Positions 17,021 to 28,430 are shown, counted from the first letter of the stretch. The stretch: 64,000 bases of DNA from SG8-38 sp041576815 (GCA_041576815.1 JBFGKE010000012.1:20635-84634), one strand, 5' to 3'. The notes: generated by a model from the sequence alone, not told the origin. A program made the numbers and translations.

Positions 17021-17256
17021 CAGACCTCGACCATGCGCGCGGAGAGATAGATCACTAGGAAGAGCAGCCACGTGATTGGCCCCAGGCGATTGCCGCCGCG
17101 CCAGGCCACGATCGGCGTGAAAACCGGTACGAGAAATCCGAGGTAGCGCCACTGCGCGGCCAGCGGCCCCGCCAACACGCGCCAGGCCATCAGCAGATGC
17201 GTGAATAGAAGCGCCGCCCCCGAAACAGTCCAAAGCGCGAGCAGCCAAAGCTCCAC
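17020..17256 (-). CDS. Small membrane protein
   Basis: 78 residues from GTG 17256. Two to three hydrophobic segments: LWLLALWTVSGAALLFTHLLMAW, YLGFLVPVFTPIVAW and ITWLLFLVIYLSA, with an Arg/Gly loop between the last two. The GTG start is chosen because it precedes the first membrane segment; no good ribosome-binding site is seen (a C-run lies upstream). The stop overlaps the prmA start by ATGA. No family is recognised. Its coupling to prmA suggests cotranscription rather than a shared function. Confidence 0.55.
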   Translation of the reverse strand: MELWLLALWTVSGAALLFTHLLMAWRVLAGPLAAQWRYLGFLVPVFTPIVAWRGGNRLGPITWLLFLVIYLSARMVEV

Positions 17257-17299
17257 AGGGGGGGTTCTAACCCATTGTCGATCGGGTGTCGCGCCACGG

Positions 17300-17321
17300 A
17301 AGGGGACAGTCCCCTTTTTCA
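17300..17321 (-). repeat. Palindromic gene-end element, copy 1
   Basis: AAGGGGAC-A-GTCCCCTT is a perfect 8-bp-arm palindrome. On the minus strand it is preceded by TGAAA, of which TGA is the stop of the sucrase/ferredoxin-like gene. A second copy at 29332-29354 has the same flanks and compensatory base changes. Confidence 0.85.
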
Positions 17322-18173
17322 CTCTTCGACGAAGTGGGTGACGGGTTCTGGTTCTCCGCCGCAGCTTGCGGGGCGCACGCCGTCGGTTTGCTCGTTGCGA
17401 AGACGGACGGTTTGCTCCCCCTGGTGTGAGCTGAAGCGGGCCTGCCAAACGTTGTCGCCTTCGCACTCGGTGCCCAGCCACTCGACGGCGTTCGCCCCCT
17501 GCAAGCCCAAGCGGCGGCGCAAGAAAATCTCGGCGGCTTGAGTGGGTCGGTCGTAGGCGCAGCGGCCGCGAAAGTGATCGAGGTCGCCGACCTCACCTGC
17601 CTCATGGGCCGCTACGAACGCCGCCGCGTCCTCGGGGCGAAGACGCCCGTACATGAGCCCATCGGGAAGCCAGAGCGCGCACGCAGCGAAACGGTGGCCG
17701 CCAAGATGACTCGTCTGCCAGACGTCGACCCCCTGCGCCTGGACGGCCCGAAACACCGCGCTTCCATGCTGCGCACAGCATCGATCGCGTCGCCCGTGAA
17801 CACATACCAGGCACATCGCCGGGCAGGCGAACGTGGGCAACGCGTCGAGCTCCAGGTCTTGGATGGCTTCGAGCGCGTCGAGCTCGACCCGGGACATCCG
17901 CGAACCACCCGTCGTCGTGGAGATCATCATCAGCATCGGCCGTCCGTTCGGCCGGCCCGGTCGCCGAATCAACTGAAGCCTCCGGCGGGGCGTCTGCAGC
18001 CAACGTTCGAGCGTTTCCCGGACGGCCGCCGGCAGCGCCTCGGTCTGGATGGCCTTGGGGGCCCACGTGTCGGTGACCTCGAGCAAGAGCCACTGGTCGA
18101 CCGAGTCGACTGCCGTACCGGCGAGGGGCTCTCCCACATCGAGTGATGCCACCGAGCAGCGGGACAGATCCAC
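17319..18173 (-). CDS. Sucrase/ferredoxin-like (thioredoxin-like [2Fe-2S]) family protein
   Basis: 284 residues from GTG 18173. The diagnostic segment is MCLVCVHGRRDRCCAQHGSAVF followed by QTSHLGGHRFAACALWLPDG: cysteines and HxGGHRFA that match the sucrase/ferredoxin-like family, a thioredoxin-like [2Fe-2S] fold. Despite the family name, invertase activity is not expected; a redox or iron-sulfur role is more likely. The C-terminus adds a beta-rich region (NVWQARFSSHQGEQTVRL). It starts 3 nt after the stop of the small coiled-coil gene. The stop codon is embedded in a palindromic element. Confidence 0.8.
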   Translation of the reverse strand: MDLSRCSVASLDVGEPLAGTAVDSVDQWLLLEVTDTWAPKAIQTEALPAAVRETLERWLQTPRRRLQLIRRPGRPNGRPMLMMISTTTGGSRMSRVELDALEAIQDLELDALPTFACPAMCLVCVHGRRDRCCAQHGSAVFRAVQAQGVDVWQTSHLGGHRFAACALWLPDGLMYGRLRPEDAAAFVAAHEAGEVGDLDHFRGRCAYDRPTQAAEIFLRRRLGLQGANAVEWLGTECEGDNVWQARFSSHQGEQTVRLRNEQTDGVRPASCGGEPEPVTHFVEE

Positions 18174-18176
18174 CGG

Positions 18177-18494
18177 CTAGCCCGATTTTGTGGGAAGAGG
18201 GCGAGACATCTCCTCCGCAGCCTGATCGATGGTGTGCTGGCGGCGGACGGCGATGGCCGACCGCCATTCCTCATGCTGAGCTTCGAGCTCTTCGAGCTGC
18301 TCGTCCGCACGCGCGAGATGGCGCTCGAGCCGAACCGCTTGCGCTGGGTCCGACGCCTTGCGCAGTGCATTCGCGACTGCTTCGCGAACGAGCTTCACCC
18401 GCGCTACGGCATCCGGGAAATTTTGCCGCTCCGCGAACCGGCGAGCTTGAACCATCCAAACCGCCCAGCGCTCTTCGTCGCTTCTCAGGTCCAT
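18177..18494 (-). CDS. Small coiled-coil protein of unknown function
   Basis: 105 residues, almost entirely helical and charged, with heptad-like Leu/Ala spacing (VRLERHLARADEQLEELEAQHEEW). There is no signal peptide and no Cys. It is unrelated to any family I recognise. It sits 3 nt upstream of the sucrase/ferredoxin-like gene and 11 nt downstream of a polytopic membrane protein gene, so it is probably the middle gene of a three-gene unit. Confidence 0.55.
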   Translation of the reverse strand: MDLRSDEERWAVWMVQARRFAERQNFPDAVARVKLVREAVANALRKASDPAQAVRLERHLARADEQLEELEAQHEEWRSAIAVRRQHTIDQAAEEMSRPLPTKSG

Positions 18495-18505
18495 CTCGCT
18501 TCAGC

Positions 18506-20113
18506 TTAGGGGGTTTCGGCCGCGGGTCCAGTCGGACTGCCGCGCCTGTGATAGAGCCACCAGTTCTCGAAGTGTGCGACGCGATGAATCGAAGGGTCGG
18601 TGACGAAGAGGCTGTCGGGCGAGCCTACGCGCCGCACCAAGAACCACTCGAAGAACCTGCCGTGCTGGTCGAGCTGAAACTGCTGCGGGCTCCACTCCCA
18701 GCGCACCGGGGTTTCGGGCGGCACCTCGGCGTTTGGATCCGTCTCGTCCCGATACCGGAGCGGCGAATGGCCGAGCTGTGCGAAGTGAAAGCTGAGCCAT
18801 CCGCCTCGCTCGGCCTGCACGTAGGCCGGAAGGTGGACATAGGGGCTGTTGGTCGCCCGCGAGCCGTCGTGGTCATACACGAGGTACAGCAGCTTCGGCG
18901 CCCTCGGCAGCTCGTGAATGATCTCGCGAAAGTGCACCGTCGACGTGGAGAACTCCCGGTGCGCGCCCGCTACGAGCTCGCCGATCGGCGCAACGGCGAT
19001 CGCCGTCCACACGACAAACCCGAGATGCGCCCACGTCTTTCGGGGCAGATTCGGAAGCAGCGCGGGCACCAAAAAGGCTGCGACGGTGATTTCGCGCGGG
19101 TAGACATACCACCACGTGCCGATTTCCATCGGGAGCACGAGGTAGAGCGCGAGAGAAATCGCGATCGCGACCCCGACGACGGCATGCGCGGGCACCACCC
19201 ACCCCGCTTTGGGCCAGGAGCGCAGGCGAACTGCCGCCACCACGAAGAGCACCGCGGCCGTGGCACCGAACAGAAGCCAAATCCTGCGAAAGACAAACGT
19301 GTCCTCGTCTCCGATGAAGACGTCGAAGAGGTTCGTCGACGCTTCGGACATTCGCGACCAGTCGGGGGGCCACACCCACTCCATCCCGGTCATCAGCGGC
19401 GCGGAGCGCGTCGACCACCACCCCACGAAGAGAGCGATGGCGACCGCCCCCGGCGCGAGCAGCCCGACGACCCCATCGACCTGTCGATACATCAGCACGG
19501 CCACCAACATCAGCATCAGTACGGCGAACGGAAACCGGAACACGTGCGTGAAGAAGAGCAAGATCAAGACGGCGATGAGAGCACCCTGCACCCGCAGGCT
19601 AGGGCGATCGACCACGCGCATGGCGAGCCCGATGACCATTGCGAATAGCCCGATGGCACCGACGAAGTTGATGAACCCCCAGTGGGTGAGCACGCCCCAC
19701 ACCGGCACGAGTCCCCATAGCCCGAGCAGCGGTGACTTCCGCAAGCCCCAGCAGAGCGTCATGAGCCCGAGGGGCAGGAGCGCGAGCATGATCGCAGCCG
19801 CGAGCTTCGTCGCGACGACGGGCGGGAGCGCGATCATGAAGATCGCCGCGAGCCCATAGAACGAGACGTAGGGAACCGCGAACAGCTGAAAGACGAACTG
19901 CTCTCGGAAGTGCCAGCCCGCATCGGTGTAGTGACGAAAGACCGACGACGACGCCGCGTGGAACGGGAAGTCGGTCATCATCGGGTAGTCGGCAGCCCAC
20001 AACGGCGCCCCGATGACGTATACGATGGTTGCCCCGGCACACAGCCAGGCGAGCCACAGCAAGGGTGGCGGCCCGGTGATGCGTGCACCGGGATGTATCG
20101 GCCCCCCCGGCAT
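18506..20113 (-). CDS. Polytopic membrane protein (GT-C-like or unknown)
   Basis: 535 residues with about 10 membrane segments from residue 17 to about 390, then a soluble C-terminal domain of about 140 residues (VHFREIIHELPRAPKLLYLVYD). An extracytoplasmic-looking first loop holds DYPMMTDFPFHAASSSVFRHY; acidic residues in this first loop recall GT-C fold glycosyltransferases, but no signature is clear enough to assign one. The C-terminal part resembles the soluble domains of mannosyltransferase-like or hypothetical membrane proteins. The downstream genes are tightly spaced on the same strand. Confidence 0.6.
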   Translation of the reverse strand: MPGGPIHPGARITGPPPLLWLAWLCAGATIVYVIGAPLWAADYPMMTDFPFHAASSSVFRHYTDAGWHFREQFVFQLFAVPYVSFYGLAAIFMIALPPVVATKLAAAIMLALLPLGLMTLCWGLRKSPLLGLWGLVPVWGVLTHWGFINFVGAIGLFAMVIGLAMRVVDRPSLRVQGALIAVLILLFFTHVFRFPFAVLMLMLVAVLMYRQVDGVVGLLAPGAVAIALFVGWWSTRSAPLMTGMEWVWPPDWSRMSEASTNLFDVFIGDEDTFVFRRIWLLFGATAAVLFVVAAVRLRSWPKAGWVVPAHAVVGVAIAISLALYLVLPMEIGTWWYVYPREITVAAFLVPALLPNLPRKTWAHLGFVVWTAIAVAPIGELVAGAHREFSTSTVHFREIIHELPRAPKLLYLVYDHDGSRATNSPYVHLPAYVQAERGGWLSFHFAQLGHSPLRYRDETDPNAEVPPETPVRWEWSPQQFQLDQHGRFFEWFLVRRVGSPDSLFVTDPSIHRVAHFENWWLYHRRGSPTGPAAETP

Positions 20114-20140
20114 CGGCGCTACGGTAACACGGCCCTGCCC

Positions 20141-21010
20141 TCAGCCCTTGAGAGCTTCAGCGCCGCCGATGATCTCCATCAATTCCGTGGTGATCGCCGC
20201 TTGGCGGGCTCGGTTGTACTGCAGCGTCAAGCGGTCGATCATGTCGCTCGCGTTGTTGGTCGCGGCATCCATCGCGGTCATTCGGGCGCCATGCTCCGAC
20301 GCGACCGACTCGAGCAAGGCTCGGTAGATTTCGACCTCGACGTACATCGGAAGAAGACTGTCGAGCAGAGCCTGCTGGCTGGGCTCGTAGATGAAATCGC
20401 CGAGCTGATCCTCGGCGAGCTCCATCGGCTTGATCGGCAAGAACGGCTCGATCACGACCTGCTGATTGATCGCGCTCTTGAACTCGTTGTAGACGAGATA
20501 GCAGGCGTCCAAGTCGATCGACGTGTAGTCTTCGACGATGTAACGCCCGATCTCCCCGGCTTTGTCGACGCTCAAGTCCTCGAACACACCGAGGAAATCA
20601 TGGCGAATGTTGGCGTCTCTTCGGTTGAAGTAGTCGCGGCCCTTTCGTCCGATGATGCCGAAGCAGACCTCGCTGCCTCCCGCTTCGAGCTCTTTCCAGC
20701 GGTTGTAGGCCGCCTTGCAGATGTTGGAGTTGAAGGGGCCTGCAAGCCCACGGTCGCTCGTCAGCACGACCAGCATCACGCTCTTGGGCTCGCGTCGTGC
20801 CAAGAGCGGATGAACGTCCTCGTCCCCACCGACGCGGGCCGCGACACCGCTCAGCACCTCGTACGTCTTGAGCGCGTAGGGCCGCAGCTTCTCGATGTTC
20901 TCCTGCGCTTTTCGGAGCCGGGCGCCCGCCACCAGCTTCATCGCGCGCGTGATTTTCTGCGTGCTCTTGACGCTTACAATCCGCTTTCGAATGTCCTTCA
21001 GGGCGGCCAT
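20141..21010 (-). CDS. atpG: F-type ATP synthase gamma subunit
   Basis: 289 residues. The N-terminal helix MAALKDIRKRIVSVKSTQKITRAMKLVAGARLRKAQ and the C-terminal helix with SEHGARMTAMDAATNNASDMI are the paired rotor-shaft coiled coil. The Rossmann-like middle holds VLTSDRGLAGPFNSNI. This is the central rotor stalk that couples proton flow to beta-subunit catalysis. It is the last gene of the minus-strand atp unit, 6 nt after atpA. Length is normal. Confidence 0.96.
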   Translation of the reverse strand: MAALKDIRKRIVSVKSTQKITRAMKLVAGARLRKAQENIEKLRPYALKTYEVLSGVAARVGGDEDVHPLLARREPKSVMLVVLTSDRGLAGPFNSNICKAAYNRWKELEAGGSEVCFGIIGRKGRDYFNRRDANIRHDFLGVFEDLSVDKAGEIGRYIVEDYTSIDLDACYLVYNEFKSAINQQVVIEPFLPIKPMELAEDQLGDFIYEPSQQALLDSLLPMYVEVEIYRALLESVASEHGARMTAMDAATNNASDMIDRLTLQYNRARQAAITTELMEIIGGAEALKG

Positions 21011-21016
21011 GTGCGC

Positions 21017-22669
<1,653 letters not shown>

Positions 22670-22695
22670 ATTGCAAGGCTCCTGATTCGATGCGC

Positions 22696-23244
22696 TTACG
22701 GCGTTTGGCCATCCGCAAGCAAACTCTCTTTCAGCTCACTCAAGCGATTGCTGAGGCTCCCGTCGAAGACCTGATCGCCGATGCGGGTGACCACGCCACC
22801 GATGAGCGAGGGGTCTTGTTTCTTGACGAGCACGATCTCACGGTCCGTCGCTCGACGTAGCTTCTCGGTGAGCCGCGCGTAGTAGCTGTCGCTGAGCGGC
22901 TTGGCGCTGACGACTTCCACGCGTACACGCCCCGTCTCGGCTTCGGCGAGCTCCTCGAGCGCCCGCAGCACGTCATCCAGGTGCCCGAGCCGGCCCTTGT
23001 CCGCCATGAGCTTGATGGTGTTGCGCACCAGCGTCGAGCATCCGAGCCGCTCCATCACCGCGTCCACCGCGGCCTTCAGCGCGGGCTTGGGAAGCACCGG
23101 GTTGCCCACGATGTCTCGAAGCTCGGCGCTCACCTTCCACGCCTCGGAAAGCGCCCCGACGTCGCGAAGCACCGCGTCGACTTGACCCTGCTCGCGCGCG
23201 AGGTCGAGCAGGGCTTTCGCGTACCGCCGCCCGAGAGCGCTCAT
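22696..23244 (-). CDS. atpH: F-type ATP synthase delta subunit
   Basis: 182 residues. The N-terminal six-helix domain begins LGRRYAKALLDLAREQGQVD, which is typical of delta/OSCP, and the C-terminal strand region has DPSLIGGVVTRIGDQVFDGSLSNRL. It links the peripheral stalk to the top of the alpha3beta3 head. The ATG overlaps the atpF stop by ATGA. Length is normal. Confidence 0.95.
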   Translation of the reverse strand: MSALGRRYAKALLDLAREQGQVDAVLRDVGALSEAWKVSAELRDIVGNPVLPKPALKAAVDAVMERLGCSTLVRNTIKLMADKGRLGHLDDVLRALEELAEAETGRVRVEVVSAKPLSDSYYARLTEKLRRATDREIVLVKKQDPSLIGGVVTRIGDQVFDGSLSNRLSELKESLLADGQTP

Positions 23245-23885
23245 CGCTGCCGCTCCTCGATGGCTTCATCGAGTCGGTTGATGTACGCCTCGGCCAACCG
23301 GTCTTGGTCGTCCTCGGTCGCACGCTCCTCGAGCAAAGCTTGGGCAGCTGCGACCGCTGCGCTGGCGGACTGCTGCATGAGATCTTTTCGGAGCTGCTTG
23401 ATTTGCTGCTCGATGAGAAAGCGCGTGTCCTTGCGAATGCGGGCAGCCTTTTCTTCGGCCTGCTCGACGATTCGATCGCGCTCGGCCTCTCCCGCCTTGA
23501 CCATCTCTGCCCGAATTTCGATCATTTCTTCATCGAGCTTTTCGAGGCGTGTCGCGGTCTCCATGTGCCGGCGCTCGGCTTCGGCGCGAAGACGCTGCGC
23601 CTCGGCAAGCTCGGCCTCCACTTCTTTTCGGCGCTCGGCGAGCGCGGGATTGCCTTTGCTGCGAATCACCCAAACGAGCAGCGCGATCAGCACCAGGAAG
23701 TTGAAGACCGAGCCTTGGAAATCCCGGCTGGAGATCACGCCTGTGAACGTGAGCGGCTCGTGCTCTGCGTGCGTGTCTCCGCCTTCGGCCGCGTGCGCAT
23801 CGCCATGCTCCGCCTCTGCAGCGAAGCTCGTCACGGGAACGGCTGTGAGCGCAATCCACAGCGCCAGCAACGCCACGCGAGTCAT
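23241..23885 (-). CDS. atpF: F-type ATP synthase b subunit with signal-peptide-like N-terminus
   Basis: 214 residues, longer than a standard b subunit of about 160. Residues 1-22 look like a cleavable signal peptide (ALLALWIALTAVPVTSFAAEAE). A His/Glu-rich linker follows, then one membrane segment (VFNFLVLIALLVWVI) and a long charged coiled coil that forms the peripheral stalk. N-terminally extended b subunits occur in other lineages, but the His-rich linker is notable. Both ends overlap neighbours by ATGA (atpF' upstream, atpH downstream). Confidence 0.9.
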   Translation of the reverse strand: MTRVALLALWIALTAVPVTSFAAEAEHGDAHAAEGGDTHAEHEPLTFTGVISSRDFQGSVFNFLVLIALLVWVIRSKGNPALAERRKEVEAELAEAQRLRAEAERRHMETATRLEKLDEEMIEIRAEMVKAGEAERDRIVEQAEEKAARIRKDTRFLIEQQIKQLRKDLMQQSASAAVAAAQALLEERATEDDQDRLAEAYINRLDEAIEERQR

Positions 23886-24349
23886 TGGACCTCCCTATCG
23901 AGCATCTTGGAGGCGATTTGTTTGGCGAGCGCGGGAATCGTTTGGTCGAGCTCGGCGCGGAGCTGCGCCTCTTCAGCACTGAGTTGCGCGTCGGCTTCAG
24001 CGAGCTGCTTTTCGGTCTCCACGCGTACACGATCGAGGAGCGTCCGCTCGAGGCGTTTGCCCTCGGCGCGCAGACGGTCGCGCTCTTCCCCGGCCTGAAG
24101 TCGGAGGCGCCGCATCTCTTCCTCGAACTCTTCGCTCTCGGCGGCGGCTTCGTCCTGAAGTCGTAGGGCCTCGAGCTTGGCACCCTCGATCGCGTTCTCA
24201 CGCGCCTCGAAAAGCGCGATCATCGGTCGGAATACGAGAGGGCGGAACAGCAAGAAGGCGATGCCGAAAAGCGCCAGCTGGAATGCCATCGTGGCGTCTA
24301 GGTCGATGATCGACCCCTCGGACAAGAGGGCTGTGAAAAGCAGGTTCAT
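23882..24349 (-). CDS. F-type ATP synthase b' subunit
   Basis: 155 residues: a short N-terminus, one membrane segment (AFQLALFGIAFLLFRPLVFRPM) and a highly charged coiled coil to the C-terminus. The pair of unlike b-type genes implies a b/b' heterodimeric peripheral stalk, as in phototrophs and several other groups. It is the first gene of the minus-strand atp unit, with a promoter-like sequence about 110 nt upstream. Genes for the a and c subunits are not found beside it. Confidence 0.9.
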   Translation of the reverse strand: MNLLFTALLSEGSIIDLDATMAFQLALFGIAFLLFRPLVFRPMIALFEARENAIEGAKLEALRLQDEAAAESEEFEEEMRRLRLQAGEERDRLRAEGKRLERTLLDRVRVETEKQLAEADAQLSAEEAQLRAELDQTIPALAKQIASKMLDREVQ

Positions 24350-24457
24350 CGCAGCGGTATTCCCGGTCGGGCCTCGAGACCCCGCAGGAGCTCTCCTACA
24401 AAGGGCGCTTGGGGCCGATTCGCAGCCACGGCAAGGACGACGCCCGCGCGGCGCGCG

Positions 24458-24485
24458 TTCCTAGCATGGGGTCCAACCCAGTCAA
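24458..24485 (-). promoter_or_regulatory. Putative promoter of the atpF'-F-H-A-G unit
   Basis: Minus-strand -35 TTGACT (24480-24485), 16-nt spacer, -10 TAGGAA (24458-24463) preceded by TGC, an extended -10. The architecture matches the promoter before atpD on the other strand. The predicted leader is about 100 nt. Confidence 0.5.
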
Positions 24486-24534
24486 GCTCGCTTGGGCCCT
24501 GTTTCTCAGCGGATTCAGCTCGCGCTGCGGTGGT

Positions 24535-24549
24535 GTGACGTTACGTCAC
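24535..24549. promoter_or_regulatory. Perfect palindrome GTGACGT-T-ACGTCAC
   Basis: Arms of 7 bp around one base, lying between the bactofilin 3' end and the atp promoter. It has no T-run, so a protein-binding site is more plausible than a terminator. It is about 50 nt upstream of the putative -35 of the atp unit. Confidence 0.5.
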
Positions 24550-24565
24550 GACCCGCCCGGACGCC

Positions 24566-24985
24566 TCAGAGCTTGATCGGCTGGTCCTTGTAGCCATCGG
24601 GGGAGGTGTCGTCGGCCGCCCGGCCAGACGGAGGCGCGGGCAGCTCCTGAATCTCGCCCATGATGCAAGACCCGTCGAACACGACACCTTTGTCGAGAAA
24701 CAGGGTCTGGGTTCGAACGTCCCCGCGTACCTCCGCGGGCGCGTGCAGCTCGACGAGCTCGGTGGCGTGGATGTTGCCGTCGACGCGTCCGCCTCGAACG
24801 ATCAGGGTGCCAACCCGAAGCTCGCCGACCACGTGGGCCTCCTCGCCCACGATCAGCATCCCGTCGCTATGCACCTCGCCTTCGAAGTCGCCGTCGATCC
24901 GCGCCCTCCCCTCGAAGAAGAGCTTGCCCTGGTATCGTGTTCCGACACCTAGCAGTGCGTGGATGACCGCATCGTCCTCGTGCAT
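24566..24985 (-). CDS. Bactofilin-family cytoskeletal protein
   Basis: 139 residues from ATG 24985. The core (about 12-110) is a run of short beta-turns with Gly and hydrophobic residues every five to six positions (YQGKLFFEGRARIDGDFEGEV…LIVGEEAHVVGELRVGTLIV), the right-handed beta-helix of bactofilins. The tails are short and polar. Bactofilins polymerise into filaments without nucleotide and act in cell shape, polarity and DNA segregation in myxobacteria (known). It is transcribed toward the atpF' unit and divergently from atpD, so it separates the two halves of the ATP synthase. The longer open frame upstream is antisense to atpD and not real. Confidence 0.85.
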   Translation of the reverse strand: MHEDDAVIHALLGVGTRYQGKLFFEGRARIDGDFEGEVHSDGMLIVGEEAHVVGELRVGTLIVRGGRVDGNIHATELVELHAPAEVRGDVRTQTLFLDKGVVFDGSCIMGEIQELPAPPSGRAADDTSPDGYKDQPIKL

Positions 24986-25084
24986 TCCGCAGAGCCTAGA
25001 AAGCCGCGACGGATGGGTCAATCGATGTCCCCTCGAGGCCTTGCCCGAGGTGGTCGTGACCCTACCTCTCCGCCGTAGGCGGCG

Positions 25085-25113
25085 TTGACCGGCCAAATGG
25101 GCCGTGCTAGGTC
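25085..25113 (+). promoter_or_regulatory. Putative atpD-atpC promoter
   Basis: -35 TTGACC (25085-25090), 17-nt spacer, -10 TAGGTC (25108-25113) preceded by TGC. The layout is nearly the same as that before the atpF' unit. The leader to ATG 25175 is about 55 nt. Confidence 0.5.
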
Positions 25114-25174
25114 GCGGACGCTTTTCCGGCGGCGTCGCCGCTGGCCGACACCCTCCACAGAATCGGAAACGATC

Positions 25175-26611
<1,437 letters not shown>

Positions 26612-26623
26612 TCGGAGGACGCC

Positions 26624-27052
26624 ATGGCAAACGCCGAGCATCTTCAACTCGATGTCGTGACACCAGGCGGCTCCGTCCTGTCGCAGCAGGTCGATTCGGT
26701 GCAAGCACCGAGCGTCGAAGGCGAGTTCGGCGTGCTGCCAAACCATCTTCCACTGCTGGCCGCGCTTCAGTGCGGGCTACTGGTGTGGGAGGTCGACGGC
26801 AAGCGGAACATCGCGGCCATCGGCCCGGGCTTCGTCGAAGGCGGGCCGGACAAAGTGCTCTTGCTGACCGACTTGTTCGCGTCCCCAGACCAGATCAAGC
26901 CCGATGCGGTTCGACGAGAGCTCGCCCAGGCGGAAGAAGCCCTGAAGGCATTCGACGAGCTTTACGAGGGACCCGAGTACAACGAGCTTCAGCGCGACGT
27001 CGACTGGGCGCACGCGCGGCTCGAAGCTCACGCAGCTGCGCGCGCGGTCTAG
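26624..27052 (+). CDS. atpC: F-type ATP synthase epsilon subunit
   Basis: 142 residues. The N-terminal beta-sandwich carries LQLDVVTPGGSVLSQQVDSVQAPSVEGEFGVLPNHLPLLA, typical of epsilon, and a C-terminal helical pair follows (AVRRELAQAEEALKAFDEL). It caps the gamma subunit and modulates ATP hydrolysis. It follows atpD after 12 nt with a GGAGG-like site (ATCGGAGGACGCC) in between. It is convergent with rnc. Confidence 0.93.
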   Translation: MANAEHLQLDVVTPGGSVLSQQVDSVQAPSVEGEFGVLPNHLPLLAALQCGLLVWEVDGKRNIAAIGPGFVEGGPDKVLLLTDLFASPDQIKPDAVRRELAQAEEALKAFDELYEGPEYNELQRDVDWAHARLEAHAAARAV

Positions 27053-27056
27053 CTCT

Positions 27057-27794
27057 CTAGTCGTCGGCGCCTTGGGCGGGGTCTTCGCCGGCGTTCCAAG
27101 CGTCGAGGGCCGAGCTCGCCGCAGCCTGCTCGGCGACGAGCTTCGAGCGGCCGGTCCCCCGTGCCACCTCCTCACGATCGACTTCGAGCGCCACGGTGAA
27201 CTCCCGTTCGTGATCGGGGCCCTCCGTATCGACCAAACGGTAGCGCGGGGTCGCGCCGAGATTTGCCTGCGCCCACTCCTGCGCGCGCGACTTCGCGTCG
27301 CGACGACCGAGCGCGCTCGCCTCGACGCGGGGCTCGAAAACCCGGCTAGCCGCCGCGAACGCCGCATCGGGACCGCCGTCGCAGTAGATCGCCCCGATGC
27401 AGGCTTCCAACACGCTCGAGAGCAACCTCGGCTTCGAGCGTCCCCCCGACTTCTCCTCGCCTTTGCCGAGTCGCATCGCAGCGCCCACGCCGAGCGCTTC
27501 CGCGGCCTCCGAAAGCCCCTTCTCGCTGACCAGATCGGCGCGCCTGCGGGTGAGCTCACCTTCGTCCGCCTCGGGGAACAGGTCGAACAACATCGATGCG
27601 ACCACGACGTCGACCACTGCATCCCCGAGGAACTCGAGCCTCTCGTTGTCGGACGGAGCGAGCCCGGGCTGCTCGTTGCGAAACGAGCGGTGAGTGAGCG
27701 CGTCGAGGAGCCACTGACGATCGGCGAACGTGTATCCGATGGCAACGCACAACCGTTCGACGGCTTCGTCGAGTGCGTCGTCCGGTGTCGGCAT
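27057..27794 (-). CDS. rnc: Ribonuclease III
   Basis: 245 residues from ATG 27794. The N-terminal endonuclease domain has the signature NERLEFLGDAVVDVVVA (acidic metal-binding residues), a later ACIGAIYCDGG with the second acidic cluster, and a C-terminal double-stranded-RNA-binding domain (AQEWAQANLGATPRYRLVDTEGPDHEREFTVAL…AEQAAASSAL). It cleaves double-stranded RNA in rRNA maturation and mRNA decay. It starts 67 nt from the divergent GNAT gene. Length is normal. Confidence 0.95.
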   Translation of the reverse strand: MPTPDDALDEAVERLCVAIGYTFADRQWLLDALTHRSFRNEQPGLAPSDNERLEFLGDAVVDVVVASMLFDLFPEADEGELTRRRADLVSEKGLSEAAEALGVGAAMRLGKGEEKSGGRSKPRLLSSVLEACIGAIYCDGGPDAAFAAASRVFEPRVEASALGRRDAKSRAQEWAQANLGATPRYRLVDTEGPDHEREFTVALEVDREEVARGTGRSKLVAEQAAASSALDAWNAGEDPAQGADD

Positions 27795-27848
27795 GGTGCG
27801 GAACCTATCAGGTGCCCCGTCGACAATCCAACGCGCTGCAGGCCGTGC

Positions 27849-27854
27849 TATACG
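27849..27854 (+). promoter_or_regulatory. Putative -10 of a near-leaderless GNAT transcript
   Basis: TATACG lies only 6 nt before the GTG start at 27861. No matching -35 at standard spacing is clear. Confidence 0.25.
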
Positions 27855-27860
27855 CGCTTC

Positions 27861-28406
27861 GTGAGGTTTCCGCCCGAGCGTTTGGAAACGGCGCGATTGA
27901 TCCTGAGACGCCCGACGGTCGAAGATGCCGAGGTGGCGTTCTCGTCGTATGCGAGCGATCCGACGATCACGCGCTACCTCACGTGGACCCCTCACACGAG
28001 CTCCGCGGAAACGCGCGAGTTTTTCCAACAATGCATCGACGCATGGGACCTCGGAATGGGCCATCGTATGTGGCTGGTCGAGCAGCGGAACGGCGGCGAG
28101 CTCATGGGGACGATCGGGTGCACGGTTCATTTCCATCGAGTGGAGGTCGGGTTTGCGCTGGGAAGCCGGTACTGGGGACATGGCTACATGCCGGAGGCGC
28201 TCCTTGCGGTGTGCGAAGGTGCGTTTTCCGACCAGCGCATCGCGCGCGTACAGGCCCATTGCGACGAAGAGAACACGAGGTCGGCCCGCGTGATGGAGAA
28301 GGTCGGGATGCGGTACGAGGGGCGTCTGCGGCAATACGGGCATGCCCCCAACCGCTCCGATACGCCGCGGGATTGCTTGATGTACGCGATCGTTCGCGGT
28401 GATTGA
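27861..28406 (+). CDS. GNAT acetyltransferase (RimJ/RimL-like)
   Basis: 181 residues from GTG 27861. The opening LETARLILRRPTVEDAEVAFSSYASDP is the standard start of the Acetyltransf_3/RimJ-RimL group. The acetyl-CoA-binding turn is ALGSRYWGHGYMPEAL, followed by RVQAHCDEENTRSARVMEKVGMRYEG. Members acetylate ribosomal protein N-termini or small amines; the substrate here is not predictable. The long open frame upstream is antisense to rnc and is discarded. It is divergent from rnc, and the rhomboid gene follows after 32 nt. Confidence 0.88.
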   Translation: MRFPPERLETARLILRRPTVEDAEVAFSSYASDPTITRYLTWTPHTSSAETREFFQQCIDAWDLGMGHRMWLVEQRNGGELMGTIGCTVHFHRVEVGFALGSRYWGHGYMPEALLAVCEGAFSDQRIARVQAHCDEENTRSARVMEKVGMRYEGRLRQYGHAPNRSDTPRDCLMYAIVRGD

Positions 28407-28430
28407 AACGGCGATCGAAGCGGCTACACT
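28403..28430 (+). promoter_or_regulatory. Putative rhomboid-gene promoter, near-leaderless
   Basis: -35 TTGAAA (28403-28408), 16-nt spacer, -10 TACACT (28425-28430), then ATG after 8 nt. The -10 to ATG block is identical at 17 of 18 positions to that before era. Confidence 0.5.
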
